DNA of 37,629 bases from an uncultured Eubacteriales bacterium (GTDB lineage: Bacteria > Bacillota > Clostridia > Oscillospirales > CAG-272). The position numbers and the translations under genes are program-made. The notes beneath the pieces are model-generated. The model saw only the letters and a list, made by a program, of their open reading frames with translations, was not told the DNA's origin and searched no databases. This document shows positions 31,457-37,629 of the stretch, in pieces (position 1 is the stretch's first letter; every line of letters starts with the position of its first letter). The stretch covers positions 1 through 37,629 of the forward strand of contig CAKTAA010000015.1 of NCBI GenBank assembly GCA_934526185.1. Reading direction: 5' to 3'.

Positions 31457-31485
31457 AGTATAGCATAAATTTCAAAAGAAATCAA
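31457..31485 (-). promoter_or_regulatory. Promoter of the candidate small RNA
   Basis: On the minus strand TTGATT (31485-31480) and TATACT (31462-31457) are exactly 17 bp apart. It is directed away from the ABC-F gene. Between here and 31657 I see nothing else. Confidence 0.75.
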
Positions 31486-31657
31486 GTAGTCGCGTTATCC
31501 TTTGTTTCAGCGGCAGACCAACTGCTTGCTGTTGCTTTCAAAGCCTAAATTGACATACGGTATGCAGTTTCATCAACGGATTTTGAGACCTTCACAGAAA
31601 ATATCAGAAAATAAACAGCTTTATTCCGGCATATGTACACTTTATCCGCCATACTGC

Positions 31658-31686
31658 TTGACAATCAACTAAAAAAGTGATAGACT
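31658..31686 (+). promoter_or_regulatory. Promoter of the ABC-F gene
   Basis: TTGACA (31658-31663) and TAGACT (31681-31686) are 17 bp apart. The predicted start, about 31693, leaves a leader of about 275 bp. Confidence 0.85.
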
Positions 31687-31692
31687 GATAAA

Positions 31693-31947
31693 AAATACAT
31701 GGGGTGCAGCGATGATTTCAAAGTAATTCAAATTTATAGATAGTAAATCACACGCTCGGGAAAGGTCATTTCTCCGTAGCTTGGTTTGTTATTGAAATTT
31801 GGGTTGCTCTGCCGTTTTTTACGGCATATCATTTGCTGCGCTGTTTTTGTGTCTTATGACTTTTCTATGCATGGATACTCAATCAAGCGTGCAAAACAAC
31901 TCCAATTTTGATAGATAGTGATTTGCTTTCGAAGGCGGAGTTTTTTT
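31693..31947 (+). promoter_or_regulatory. Attenuator-like leader of the ABC-F gene
   Basis: The leader holds two short open frames that both end AGATAG: 31699-31743 (14 codons) and 31856-31918 (20 codons, MTFLCMDTQSS...). Neither has a clear ribosome binding site. The second runs into a terminator-like stem, AACTCC (31898-31903) with GGAGTT (31937-31942), followed by seven Ts. GTAAATCAC (about 31743-31751) can pair with GTGATTTGC (31918-31926), an alternative fold that would break the terminator. This is the arrangement expected for drug-induced ribosome-stalling control of resistance ABC-F genes. Confidence 0.55.
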
Positions 31948-31969
31948 ATTTATTGACTTGGAGGTATTT

Positions 31970-33502
31970 ATGCTGGAACTGAAAGATATATCTATATGGC
32001 TGAAAAAAGACGGTAGACAGATTGCAGATAAATTTTCCTTTACCCTTAAAAGCGGAGACAAGGCGGTCATCATCGGCGAAGAGGGGAATGGGAAATCTAC
32101 TCTTCTGAAGTTCATTTATGACCGCAGCCTCACAGATGCTTACTGTGACTGCGAGGGCAGCGTCATTACAAAAAGCAAAATGGCCTATTTACCGCAAATG
32201 ATGGAAGAAAAAAACTATGAAAGGTCGCTTGCTCAATTCTTTGAATCGGCGGATTATTATTTGTATCCGGATATATTAGCAAAACTCGGACTTACATTTG
32301 ACTTCATCCTGTCAGAGCAAAAGCTAATCACACTTTCGGGAGGGGAACGGGTAAAGGTACAGCTTGCACGGCTTTTTATGGAAGATCCTGACATTCTGCT
32401 GCTTGACGAGCCTGCAAACGATCTTGATCTTCATACCCTTCACTGGCTGGAAACATTCATTTCAGAAAGCAAATTGCCGGTTCTGTATATATCCCATGAC
32501 GAAACGCTCATAGAGAAGACGGCTAATGTGATTCTCCATATGGAGCAGCTAACCAGAAAAACGAAGTGCCGGATTACCGTTGCACGCTGCCCGTACCGTG
32601 AATATCTGTCGTCCAGACGTGACAGCTTTGCACATCAGGCGAGGATAGCGCAAAAGCAGAGGGAGGATTATGACAGGCAAATGGAAAAATGGCGGCAGAT
32701 ATACAACCGCGTTGACCACGAGCAGGAAGTGATCACACGGCAGAATCCCGGCGGCGCCAGGCTGCTGAAAAAGAAGATGCACACGGTTCTTTCCATGGGA
32801 AAACGCTTTGAGAGGGAAAAGGAAAATTTTCTCGATTATCCGCAGGAGGAGGAAGCTATCCTGACCAAATTTGACGGCAGCATTTGTGTTCCGCGGGGAA
32901 AAACGGTGCTTGACTTCTCTCTTGACAGCCTGAATGTCGGAGGACGCGTTTTGGCACGGGATATCCGTCTTTGCGTTTCAGGCAGTGAGCACATCGGCAT
33001 TACCGGCAGAAACGGCGCCGGTAAGTCTGCGCTGCTTTCGCATATCCGAAACGAGCTGAAGGACAGACAGGATATCGTCACAGCATTCATGCCTCAAAAT
33101 TACGCGGATGTACTTGATTTCAGCCAGACTCCCATACAGCATCTTGTGCAAAATTATTCAAAGGCTGAGGTGACAAAAGCCCGCACCTATATGGGCAGCA
33201 TGAAATTCACTCATGAAGAGATGAACGGAAAAATCGGAGACTTAAGCGGCGGCCAAAAGGCAAAAATACTGTTCCTTGATATGGTTCTGCGGGGAGCAAA
33301 TGTGCTCCTGCTTGATGAGCCGACAAGAAATTTCAGTCCGCTTTCAGGTCCTGTCGTGAGAGCCGCTCTCGCGGATTTCGGCGGTGCGGTTATCAGTGTA
33401 TCCCATGACAGGAAATATTTAAGCGAAGCATGCACCAGGGTTTATGAGCTGACGGAAAACGGGCTGCAAATGACAACGGTAAGTGAGGCGCAGATATTAT
33501 GA
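31970..33502 (+). CDS. Antibiotic-resistance type ABC-F ATPase, 510 aa
   Basis: A soluble protein with two ATP-binding cassettes and no membrane domain. Members of this subgroup bind the ribosome and displace drugs such as lincosamides, pleuromutilins and streptogramin A. Cassette 1 has GEEGNGKST (36-44), LSGGERVKVQLA and LLLDEPANDLD. The inter-domain linker (about 205-265) is basic and helical (DSFAHQARIAQKQREDYDRQ), the part that reaches into the ribosome. Cassette 2 has TGRNGAGKSA, LSGGQKAKI and the hallmark LLLDEPTRNFSPLSG. That last motif is shared with the Vga/Lsa/CplR-like resistance group and differs from housekeeping EttA-type proteins. GGAGG lies 5 bases before the ATG. A GNAT pseudogene follows, sharing 4 bases with the stop. 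Spectrum cannot be read from sequence. Confidence 0.92.
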   Translation: MLELKDISIWLKKDGRQIADKFSFTLKSGDKAVIIGEEGNGKSTLLKFIYDRSLTDAYCDCEGSVITKSKMAYLPQMMEEKNYERSLAQFFESADYYLYPDILAKLGLTFDFILSEQKLITLSGGERVKVQLARLFMEDPDILLLDEPANDLDLHTLHWLETFISESKLPVLYISHDETLIEKTANVILHMEQLTRKTKCRITVARCPYREYLSSRRDSFAHQARIAQKQREDYDRQMEKWRQIYNRVDHEQEVITRQNPGGARLLKKKMHTVLSMGKRFEREKENFLDYPQEEEAILTKFDGSICVPRGKTVLDFSLDSLNVGGRVLARDIRLCVSGSEHIGITGRNGAGKSALLSHIRNELKDRQDIVTAFMPQNYADVLDFSQTPIQHLVQNYSKAEVTKARTYMGSMKFTHEEMNGKIGDLSGGQKAKILFLDMVLRGANVLLLDEPTRNFSPLSGPVVRAALADFGGAVISVSHDRKYLSEACTRVYELTENGLQMTTVSEAQIL

Positions 33503-34512
33503 ATCCTATTTTTTTCACACCGACATCAGCCCGCAGACAGGCTTCAGGCAATTTAAGCATAATACCGTGTACGGTTTCGTTACAAATGAGAGCCGGGTGG
33601 TACGGGGAGGATGGCAATAAAAAAGGCAATACAAACTATTACCTGAGGACCAACGTGTGTTTGATTTTCTAAGCGATATTTATACGCTCGCTGAACTGAA
33701 TTCCATGATGCTTCCCCCAGTTTTTCGAGTATGCGCAAACGCATCCGGCTTTTCGTCATAAGCTCACGCACCTCATGACGCTCTGGGAGAAAGACGGCAA
33801 AATCCTCAGCTTCTGCGGATACGAAAGGGATATCGGCTATGCATATTTGATTTGCAATGACAATCATCAGAATTTACTGCCGGAAATGCTGTATGAGGCC
33901 GAGCAGAAGCTTTCCGTCAGCACCGAATACGGATGTCAGGTCATGAATTCTCAGGAAAGGCACAGAGAACTCTTGAAGAAGAATGGATACAGCCTCTGCT
34001 GCGCAGAACCGATACGGATATACCGCTTTGCAAACGGGTTTTACGTAGCTTTCCTTGCCTGACGGCTTCATCTGCCGTTCCCTTGAAGGTGAGCTTGACT
34101 TTCAGAAGCCGAACCGCTGTATCTGGAGGGGATTTCATCACGGAGATCCTGGAGCATACGATATCGACGCACAGCGGCATATGGAGCGGCCCCACTATAT
34201 GCCTTCTTTCGGGCGTATTGTCGCAGCTACCGACGGCGAATACGCCTGCGTTCCCGGGTTGTGGTATGATGATAAAAACAGATACGCTTATCTTGAGCCG
34301 CTGTGTACGCAGCCGCAATATCGCAGGACGGGGCTGGCGCGGTATGCACTTAACGATGTGCAATGAAGCAAGCCGGAGCTTTCGGTGCAAAGTATTGCTT
34401 CGGCGGTGTGCCGGCATTTTATCCGGCGATCGGATTTGAAACAATTGCTCAACGGGAATTTTGGAGCAAAGAGGAAAGCTTTGAATGCTCTGCTGAGCAT
34501 GCGGCAGTGTTA
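33499..34512 (+). pseudogene. Two-domain GNAT acetyltransferase with several frameshifts
   Basis: Pieces in successive frames assemble into one protein of about 300 residues. They are NYYLRTN with VFDFLSDIYTLAELNSMMLP (about 33636-33716), then FEYAQTHPAFRHKLTHLMTL and the open frame 33775-34062 (CGYERDIGYAYLICND). Next is the frame 34055-34366 (EYACVPGLWYDDKNRYAYLE, then QPQYRRTGLARYAL), and finally GAKYCFGGVPAFYPAIGFET (34363 on). The second GNAT domain has motif A (YRRTGLA) and its C-terminal YPAIGFE. At least four indels are needed. The start codon at 33499 overlaps the ABC-F stop, so it was the second gene of that operon. Confidence 0.7.
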
Positions 34513-34543
34513 TTGAACAAATGGAGTACGGAGAACATAAGAA

Positions 34544-35215
34544 ATGAAAACATTGGAATCCATGTCGGATTTTTTTACCGCCCGCGCGGACGGCTACGAC
34601 ACTCATATGCTTAACAATGTCGAAGGCTGCCGTGAAGCATACAGAACAATGGCGGCGCTTGTACCGAAAGAAACCAGGAATTTGCTTGACCTCGGATGCG
34701 GAACGGGCTTGGAGCTGGATGAAATATTCAAAATTCTGCCCTTCCTTTCCGTAACCGGTATTGATCTGACGCAGGCTATGCTCAACAAGCTGCGCGAAAA
34801 GCATCCGGATAAAAATCTGAACCTGATCTGCGGAAGCTATTTTTCTGCAGAATTCGGTGAAAACCGCTTTGACTGTGCAGTATCCTTTCAGACCATGCAC
34901 CATTATTCACATGAAATGAAAATCGAATTGTACAAAAAAATATACCATTCGCTTACATACGGCGGAATGTATATCGAATGTGACTATATGGTGGAAAGGC
35001 AGTCGGAGGAAGATTTTTATTTTTCGGAGAACGCCCGTCTGCGTCGGGAAATGGGGATAGGCGAACGCGAATTTTATCATTACGATACGCCCTGTACGGT
35101 TGACAATCAAATCAAAATGCTTTATGAATCCGGCTTTCAGGTTGTGAAAAGTGTATTCCGGATCAGCAGCACCTCCATTGTTACGGCAGCGAAACTGCAT
35201 TGTTGTAACGAATGA
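34544..35215 (+). CDS. Class I SAM-dependent methyltransferase, 223 aa
   Basis: This is a small Rossmann methyltransferase. It opens SDFFTARADGYDTHMLNNVE, typical of the UbiE/Methyltransf_25-like group. Motif I is LLDLGCGTGLELDEI, motif II is VTGIDLTQAMLNKLREKHP, and motif IV is FDCAVSFQTMHHYSHE. The substrate is unknown. The ATG at 34544 has GGAG about 10 bases upstream. It follows the broken GNAT gene on the same strand and may be the last member of the ABC-F operon. Two hairpins lie downstream. It is not closely similar to the methyltransferase at 30205. Confidence 0.9.
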   Translation: MKTLESMSDFFTARADGYDTHMLNNVEGCREAYRTMAALVPKETRNLLDLGCGTGLELDEIFKILPFLSVTGIDLTQAMLNKLREKHPDKNLNLICGSYFSAEFGENRFDCAVSFQTMHHYSHEMKIELYKKIYHSLTYGGMYIECDYMVERQSEEDFYFSENARLRREMGIGEREFYHYDTPCTVDNQIKMLYESGFQVVKSVFRISSTSIVTAAKLHCCNE

Positions 35216-35305
35216 CAGGATGTCGCCCTCGCGGGGACGGCTATCCCCCAGTGATTTACACTGCATTATAAAAAGGAGGCCGATTCTGTCGCACAACAAG
35301 CAAAC

Positions 35306-35335
35306 GGCGCAGCCCCGGTTTGCCGGTGCTGCGCC
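35306..35335. repeat. Strong GC-rich hairpin
   Basis: GGCGCAGC-CCCGG pairs with CCGGT-GCTGCGCC around TTTG. No T-tract follows, so it may be a processing or terminator-like element. It lies 90 bp past the methyltransferase. A short repeat-like start, GACAGGATGTCGCC, occurs at 35215-35228. I see no gene in 35216-35589. Confidence 0.55.
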
Positions 35336-35448
35336 ATCCTATTACGGAGAACCGCCCATCATTGCAGCGGCATCTCTTTCCTTTTATTTTATCTTATCAT
35401 GTTTTCAGAAACGATATCGTTTTTTCTCAGTTCCATACCTTTCCAGAA

Positions 35449-35493
35449 ATTCTACAGCGAAATCGGAACAATTTCGCTGTAGAATGGATTTTT
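35449..35493 (+). terminator. Rho-independent terminator
   Basis: Fifteen-base perfect arms (35449-35463 and 35471-35485) surround a 7-base loop; GGATTTTTT follows on the plus strand. It ends the ABC-F/methyltransferase transcript or any readthrough. Confidence 0.85.
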
Positions 35494-35554
35494 TAACTCC
35501 GTTCACAAATTGCTTTTACTTCGTAAATTTTATTTTGTCAAGATTTAGATATAA

Positions 35555-35580
35555 AAAAGCCCGGCATAAGCCGAGCTTTT
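35555..35580 (-). terminator. Terminator of the lipoprotein gene
   Basis: On the minus strand AAAAGCTCGGC pairs with GCCGGGCTTTT around TTAT, followed by more Ts (one G-T pair). It starts 10 bp past the stop codon. Confidence 0.9.
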
Positions 35581-35589
35581 GTTTTATTT

Positions 35590-36492
35590 TTACAGATCAA
35601 TTTCCAATGTGATGACATTATGACAATCTGCCCCAGTTTCTTTGTTTTTATATTCCGCTGATACACTGCAGCTTAACACCAGATCGCCGTCCAAATTGAT
35701 TCTTATCCGCCAATCGCCGGTTCTCTCATAACTCAAATCTTCAAACGCACTGCTTTCACTGTCGTAAAGGATGTTCATTGTTTCCTCTACCGCAGCTTCA
35801 CAAGTAGCAAAATCAATTTCCGGCACATCGACATTATCGAACATCCCGGGCGTGTATATAAACATTTGTTGCAGCCGCCCGTATTGATCTACTTCAATTA
35901 GAATTCCTTCAGATGTGACAGCTCCCGCAACAACTTTATGGTACCATTTTGTGTACGAAAAGAGCTCTGCACTCTCATCATAGTAGGAATACTCCTGTTC
36001 ATGCGTCAGATCTTCAACCGAAACATATTCAGCAGCCAACTCCCGAATCCGAGCGTTTCTCTGTTCCTCCGTCAGAACTGACATTGTCTCGTCCGGCTGC
36101 CCGTAATAATACGGAGTTGCCGAAAAGCCGATAAGCTCCCCTGTGTTATGGTTAAAGTGGTATGTCGCTTTCATAGAATCTTCTATATATCCATCCACCG
36201 GATGATTCACCACGGCTCCCATATAATAGGTGCCCATGTATTTCGTCGACATTTGTCTGCCGTCAAATACTACATTTTTTGTCTGTGCGATGCTCTCATC
36301 CTTATAATCGTCAGGAGTGTGATTGTACCGCGCAATTTCAGCCGTCAGATTCAGGTTTGCCGCTTCATCCTCGTACAAAGAATCTGCAAGCACAAAGGCA
36401 TTGTATTCATGTGTTTGTGCATTTGTACAAGAAAAAAAAGTCATACATAACATAGATATCAGAAGCAAATACATAATATAATGTTTTTTCAT
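35590..36492 (-). CDS. Predicted lipoprotein, 300 aa
   Basis: I do not recognise the family. A signal peptide (KKHYIMYLLLISMLCMTFF) ends at Cys22 in FFSC, so it is probably a membrane-attached lipoprotein on the outer face of the cell. The mature part is acidic, with Tyr-rich stretches (YKDESIAQTKNVVFDG, YMGTYYMGAVV, YYDESAELFSYTKWYHK). It has three beta-rich segments that resemble PepSY-like or YpeB-like folds; TYHFNHNTGELIGFSA resembles strand-turn-strand of such domains. No catalytic motif is seen. GGAGG lies 8 bases before the ATG. It lies 34 bp downstream of the SLH gene's stop on the same strand, so the two may share a transcript. Confidence 0.85.
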   Translation of the reverse strand: MKKHYIMYLLLISMLCMTFFSCTNAQTHEYNAFVLADSLYEDEAANLNLTAEIARYNHTPDDYKDESIAQTKNVVFDGRQMSTKYMGTYYMGAVVNHPVDGYIEDSMKATYHFNHNTGELIGFSATPYYYGQPDETMSVLTEEQRNARIRELAAEYVSVEDLTHEQEYSYYDESAELFSYTKWYHKVVAGAVTSEGILIEVDQYGRLQQMFIYTPGMFDNVDVPEIDFATCEAAVEETMNILYDSESSAFEDLSYERTGDWRIRINLDGDLVLSCSVSAEYKNKETGADCHNVITLEIDL

Positions 36493-36525
36493 TTATGATA
36501 CCTCCTTAGCAGCTATTAAATTAAA

Positions 36526-37629
36526 TCATGAAAACGAGTTGATTCCAACATTCTGGTTTCCAAGGACAGTACGTACAGATGAATTAATATAGTTAAAGGA
36601 CAATGAGCTTCCAAGCCTAACTGCTTCATCTGCAGAATCGCATGATATTTTTATTGTACATCCCATGTCTAAATACCTAAAAAACGATTCTAGCCATATT
36701 GTTGACTGCTCACATGATATTTCGTCCGTAAATCCTATTACATGATCCGCGCCTTTTGCATACGCCTTTCCTGTCAGGCTATTCGAGTTATACACTTTAT
36801 TGGAGCCCGCTGTATTACAGCCGCTGAAAATGACCAAATCGGCTATTGCCATTCCGTTATTGTTAGGAATCCTGTCAAACTGAGCAGAACCGAAATTTTC
36901 GCCGTTTGACATGACGATAACATTTTCACTACCGTGTCCCTTATAGACAAAGATTTTTGAATACGCTAGAGCTTCCATAAATGTTTCATTTGTCATATAG
37001 GACTTCATTTTTATTTTTGAAGTGCTGTATCCGCTGTTGAGCAGATAACTTCTAACTATAGATGCATATTCATTGTGAGGTGAGTGACCGTCATTAAGGT
37101 CTACGGATGTAAGCGAGGCGTCAAGCAGATCAAAATAAATATTCCTCAGCGCCACGCAGGCCTCGGCCCGGGTGATATCGCGCTTCGGTTCAAACTTCCC
37201 ATTGGTGCCGCCGTTGATGACCTCGGCGCGGTACAGGCGTGTAACAGCTGTAGTTGCCCAGGAGCTGATGCTGGACTGATCGGAAAACGTGACATAGGCC
37301 CGTTTATACAGCAGCGGGTACTCGTAGGCATTGTAAAGCCGGTAAAGCATGGTGCAGAAGGTTTCTCTGTCGATTTCAAATTCCGGACCGAAGATGTCGG
37401 GGGACCATTCGTCGATGATGCCGAGATCATCTGCCCAGTTGACATAGCCGGCCCATTCAGAATGCCCCTGTATATCGAGGTAAGCGGAATAATTTGTGTT
37501 GGTGTTGATTGCCGCCCCGACCAGCTTTGAAGCGGCTTTTACCGCATCGATGCGCGTCAGCGCGTCGTCGGGATAAAAATTTGTGTTATCCGGACTGCGC
37601 AGGATAAACTTATTGGTTACCCAGTCTAT
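36526..37629 (-). CDS. SLH-domain surface protein with caspase-like domain (partial)
   Basis: The gene runs off the right edge of the window, so its start is missing; 367 codons are visible. The first 200 residues carry SLH repeats: FYPDDALTRIDAVKAASKLV, WADDLGIIDEWSP with FEIDRETFCTMLYRLYN, and VTRLYRAEVINGGTNGKFEP with RDITRAEACVAL. SLH domains bind pyruvylated secondary cell-wall polymers, so the protein is on the cell surface. The C-terminal 180 residues resemble caspase-like (C14/C25/CHAT) peptidases. The His is in FVYKGHGSENVI and the Cys in LVIFSGCNTAGS, each after a hydrophobic strand. The two residues lie about 35-40 apart in the usual order. The protease role is inferred. It ends 34 bp before the lipoprotein gene. 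Confidence 0.85.
   Translation of the reverse strand: MDWVTNKFILRSPDNTNFYPDDALTRIDAVKAASKLVGAAINTNTNYSAYLDIQGHSEWAGYVNWADDLGIIDEWSPDIFGPEFEIDRETFCTMLYRLYNAYEYPLLYKRAYVTFSDQSSISSWATTAVTRLYRAEVINGGTNGKFEPKRDITRAEACVALRNIYFDLLDASLTSVDLNDGHSPHNEYASIVRSYLLNSGYSTSKIKMKSYMTNETFMEALAYSKIFVYKGHGSENVIVMSNGENFGSAQFDRIPNNNGMAIADLVIFSGCNTAGSNKVYNSNSLTGKAYAKGADHVIGFTDEISCEQSTIWLESFFRYLDMGCTIKISCDSADEAVRLGSSLSFNYINSSVRTVLGNQNVGINSFS

Noticed and set aside
1..37629. CRISPR array, prophage or transposase
   Set aside because: No regular spaced repeats, no Cas, phage structural or transposase motifs were found on either strand.

Overview
The window looks like chromosomal DNA from an anaerobic Bacillota, most likely class Clostridia and probably Oscillospirales-like. 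This rests on a T-box leader on the minus strand, sigma-A type promoters, AGGAGG-type ribosome binding sites, an FprA-type flavodiiron protein, a DUF5685 + J-domain pair, an SLH-domain surface protein and tRNAs with encoded CCA ends. There is no rRNA, CRISPR array, integrase, transposase or phage structural gene. The taxonomic call is inference from gene content.

Layout. 1-2650: tRNA-Asn with a terminator, a small unknown gene, two small GNAT acetyltransferase genes, and tRNA-His on the minus strand. 2990-6820: a secreted DUF4838 lipoprotein, a stretch of decayed sequence, and a UDP-GlcNAc 2-epimerase. 7000-13400: an accessory block with a GNAT enzyme, a Cys-rich unknown protein, a broken leucine-rich-repeat gene, and two distantly related C39-like/BtrH-like proteins (one intact, one frameshifted) either side of a GyrI-like ligand-binding protein. 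13400-18260: a flavodiiron protein, a decayed Crp/Fnr regulator divergent from it, and an XRE-cupin-acyl-CoA ligase fusion behind a T-box riboswitch. 18300-21720: endonuclease III, then the DUF5685 and J-domain pair. 21900-26050: two tandem cytosolic BNR/Asp-box proteins and a convergent iron alcohol dehydrogenase. 26350-27750: an ECF transporter S component overlapping a DUF1893 gene. 27700-31000: a minus-strand group with a radical SAM enzyme, a broken GNAT, a ParB-like segment and a methyltransferase. 31200-35220: a candidate structured RNA, an antibiotic-resistance type ABC-F gene with an attenuator-like leader, a heavily frameshifted GNAT and a second methyltransferase. 35550-37629: a lipoprotein and the 3' part of an SLH protein with a caspase-like domain.

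Connections. The strongest is the T-box in front of the ligase. An uncharged tRNA would permit transcription of an acyl-CoA ligase that carries its own DNA-binding and sensor-like domains, which suggests amino-acid (perhaps aromatic or branched-chain) acid metabolism. At the flavodiiron gene, a dyad centred about 40 bp upstream of the predicted start of transcription sits beside a dead Crp/Fnr gene, so the local regulator may have been lost. The epimerase, DUF4838 lipoprotein and BNR proteins point to amino-sugar or glycan metabolism, but they are not one operon.

Two general features stand out. A dispersed GC-rich intergenic repeat occurs at least five times (7800, 18538, 19895, 20941, and inverted at 24593). 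Disrupted genes are also unusually common, mainly GNAT genes and the C39-like paralog, often at homopolymers, so sequencing or assembly error must be weighed against real decay.
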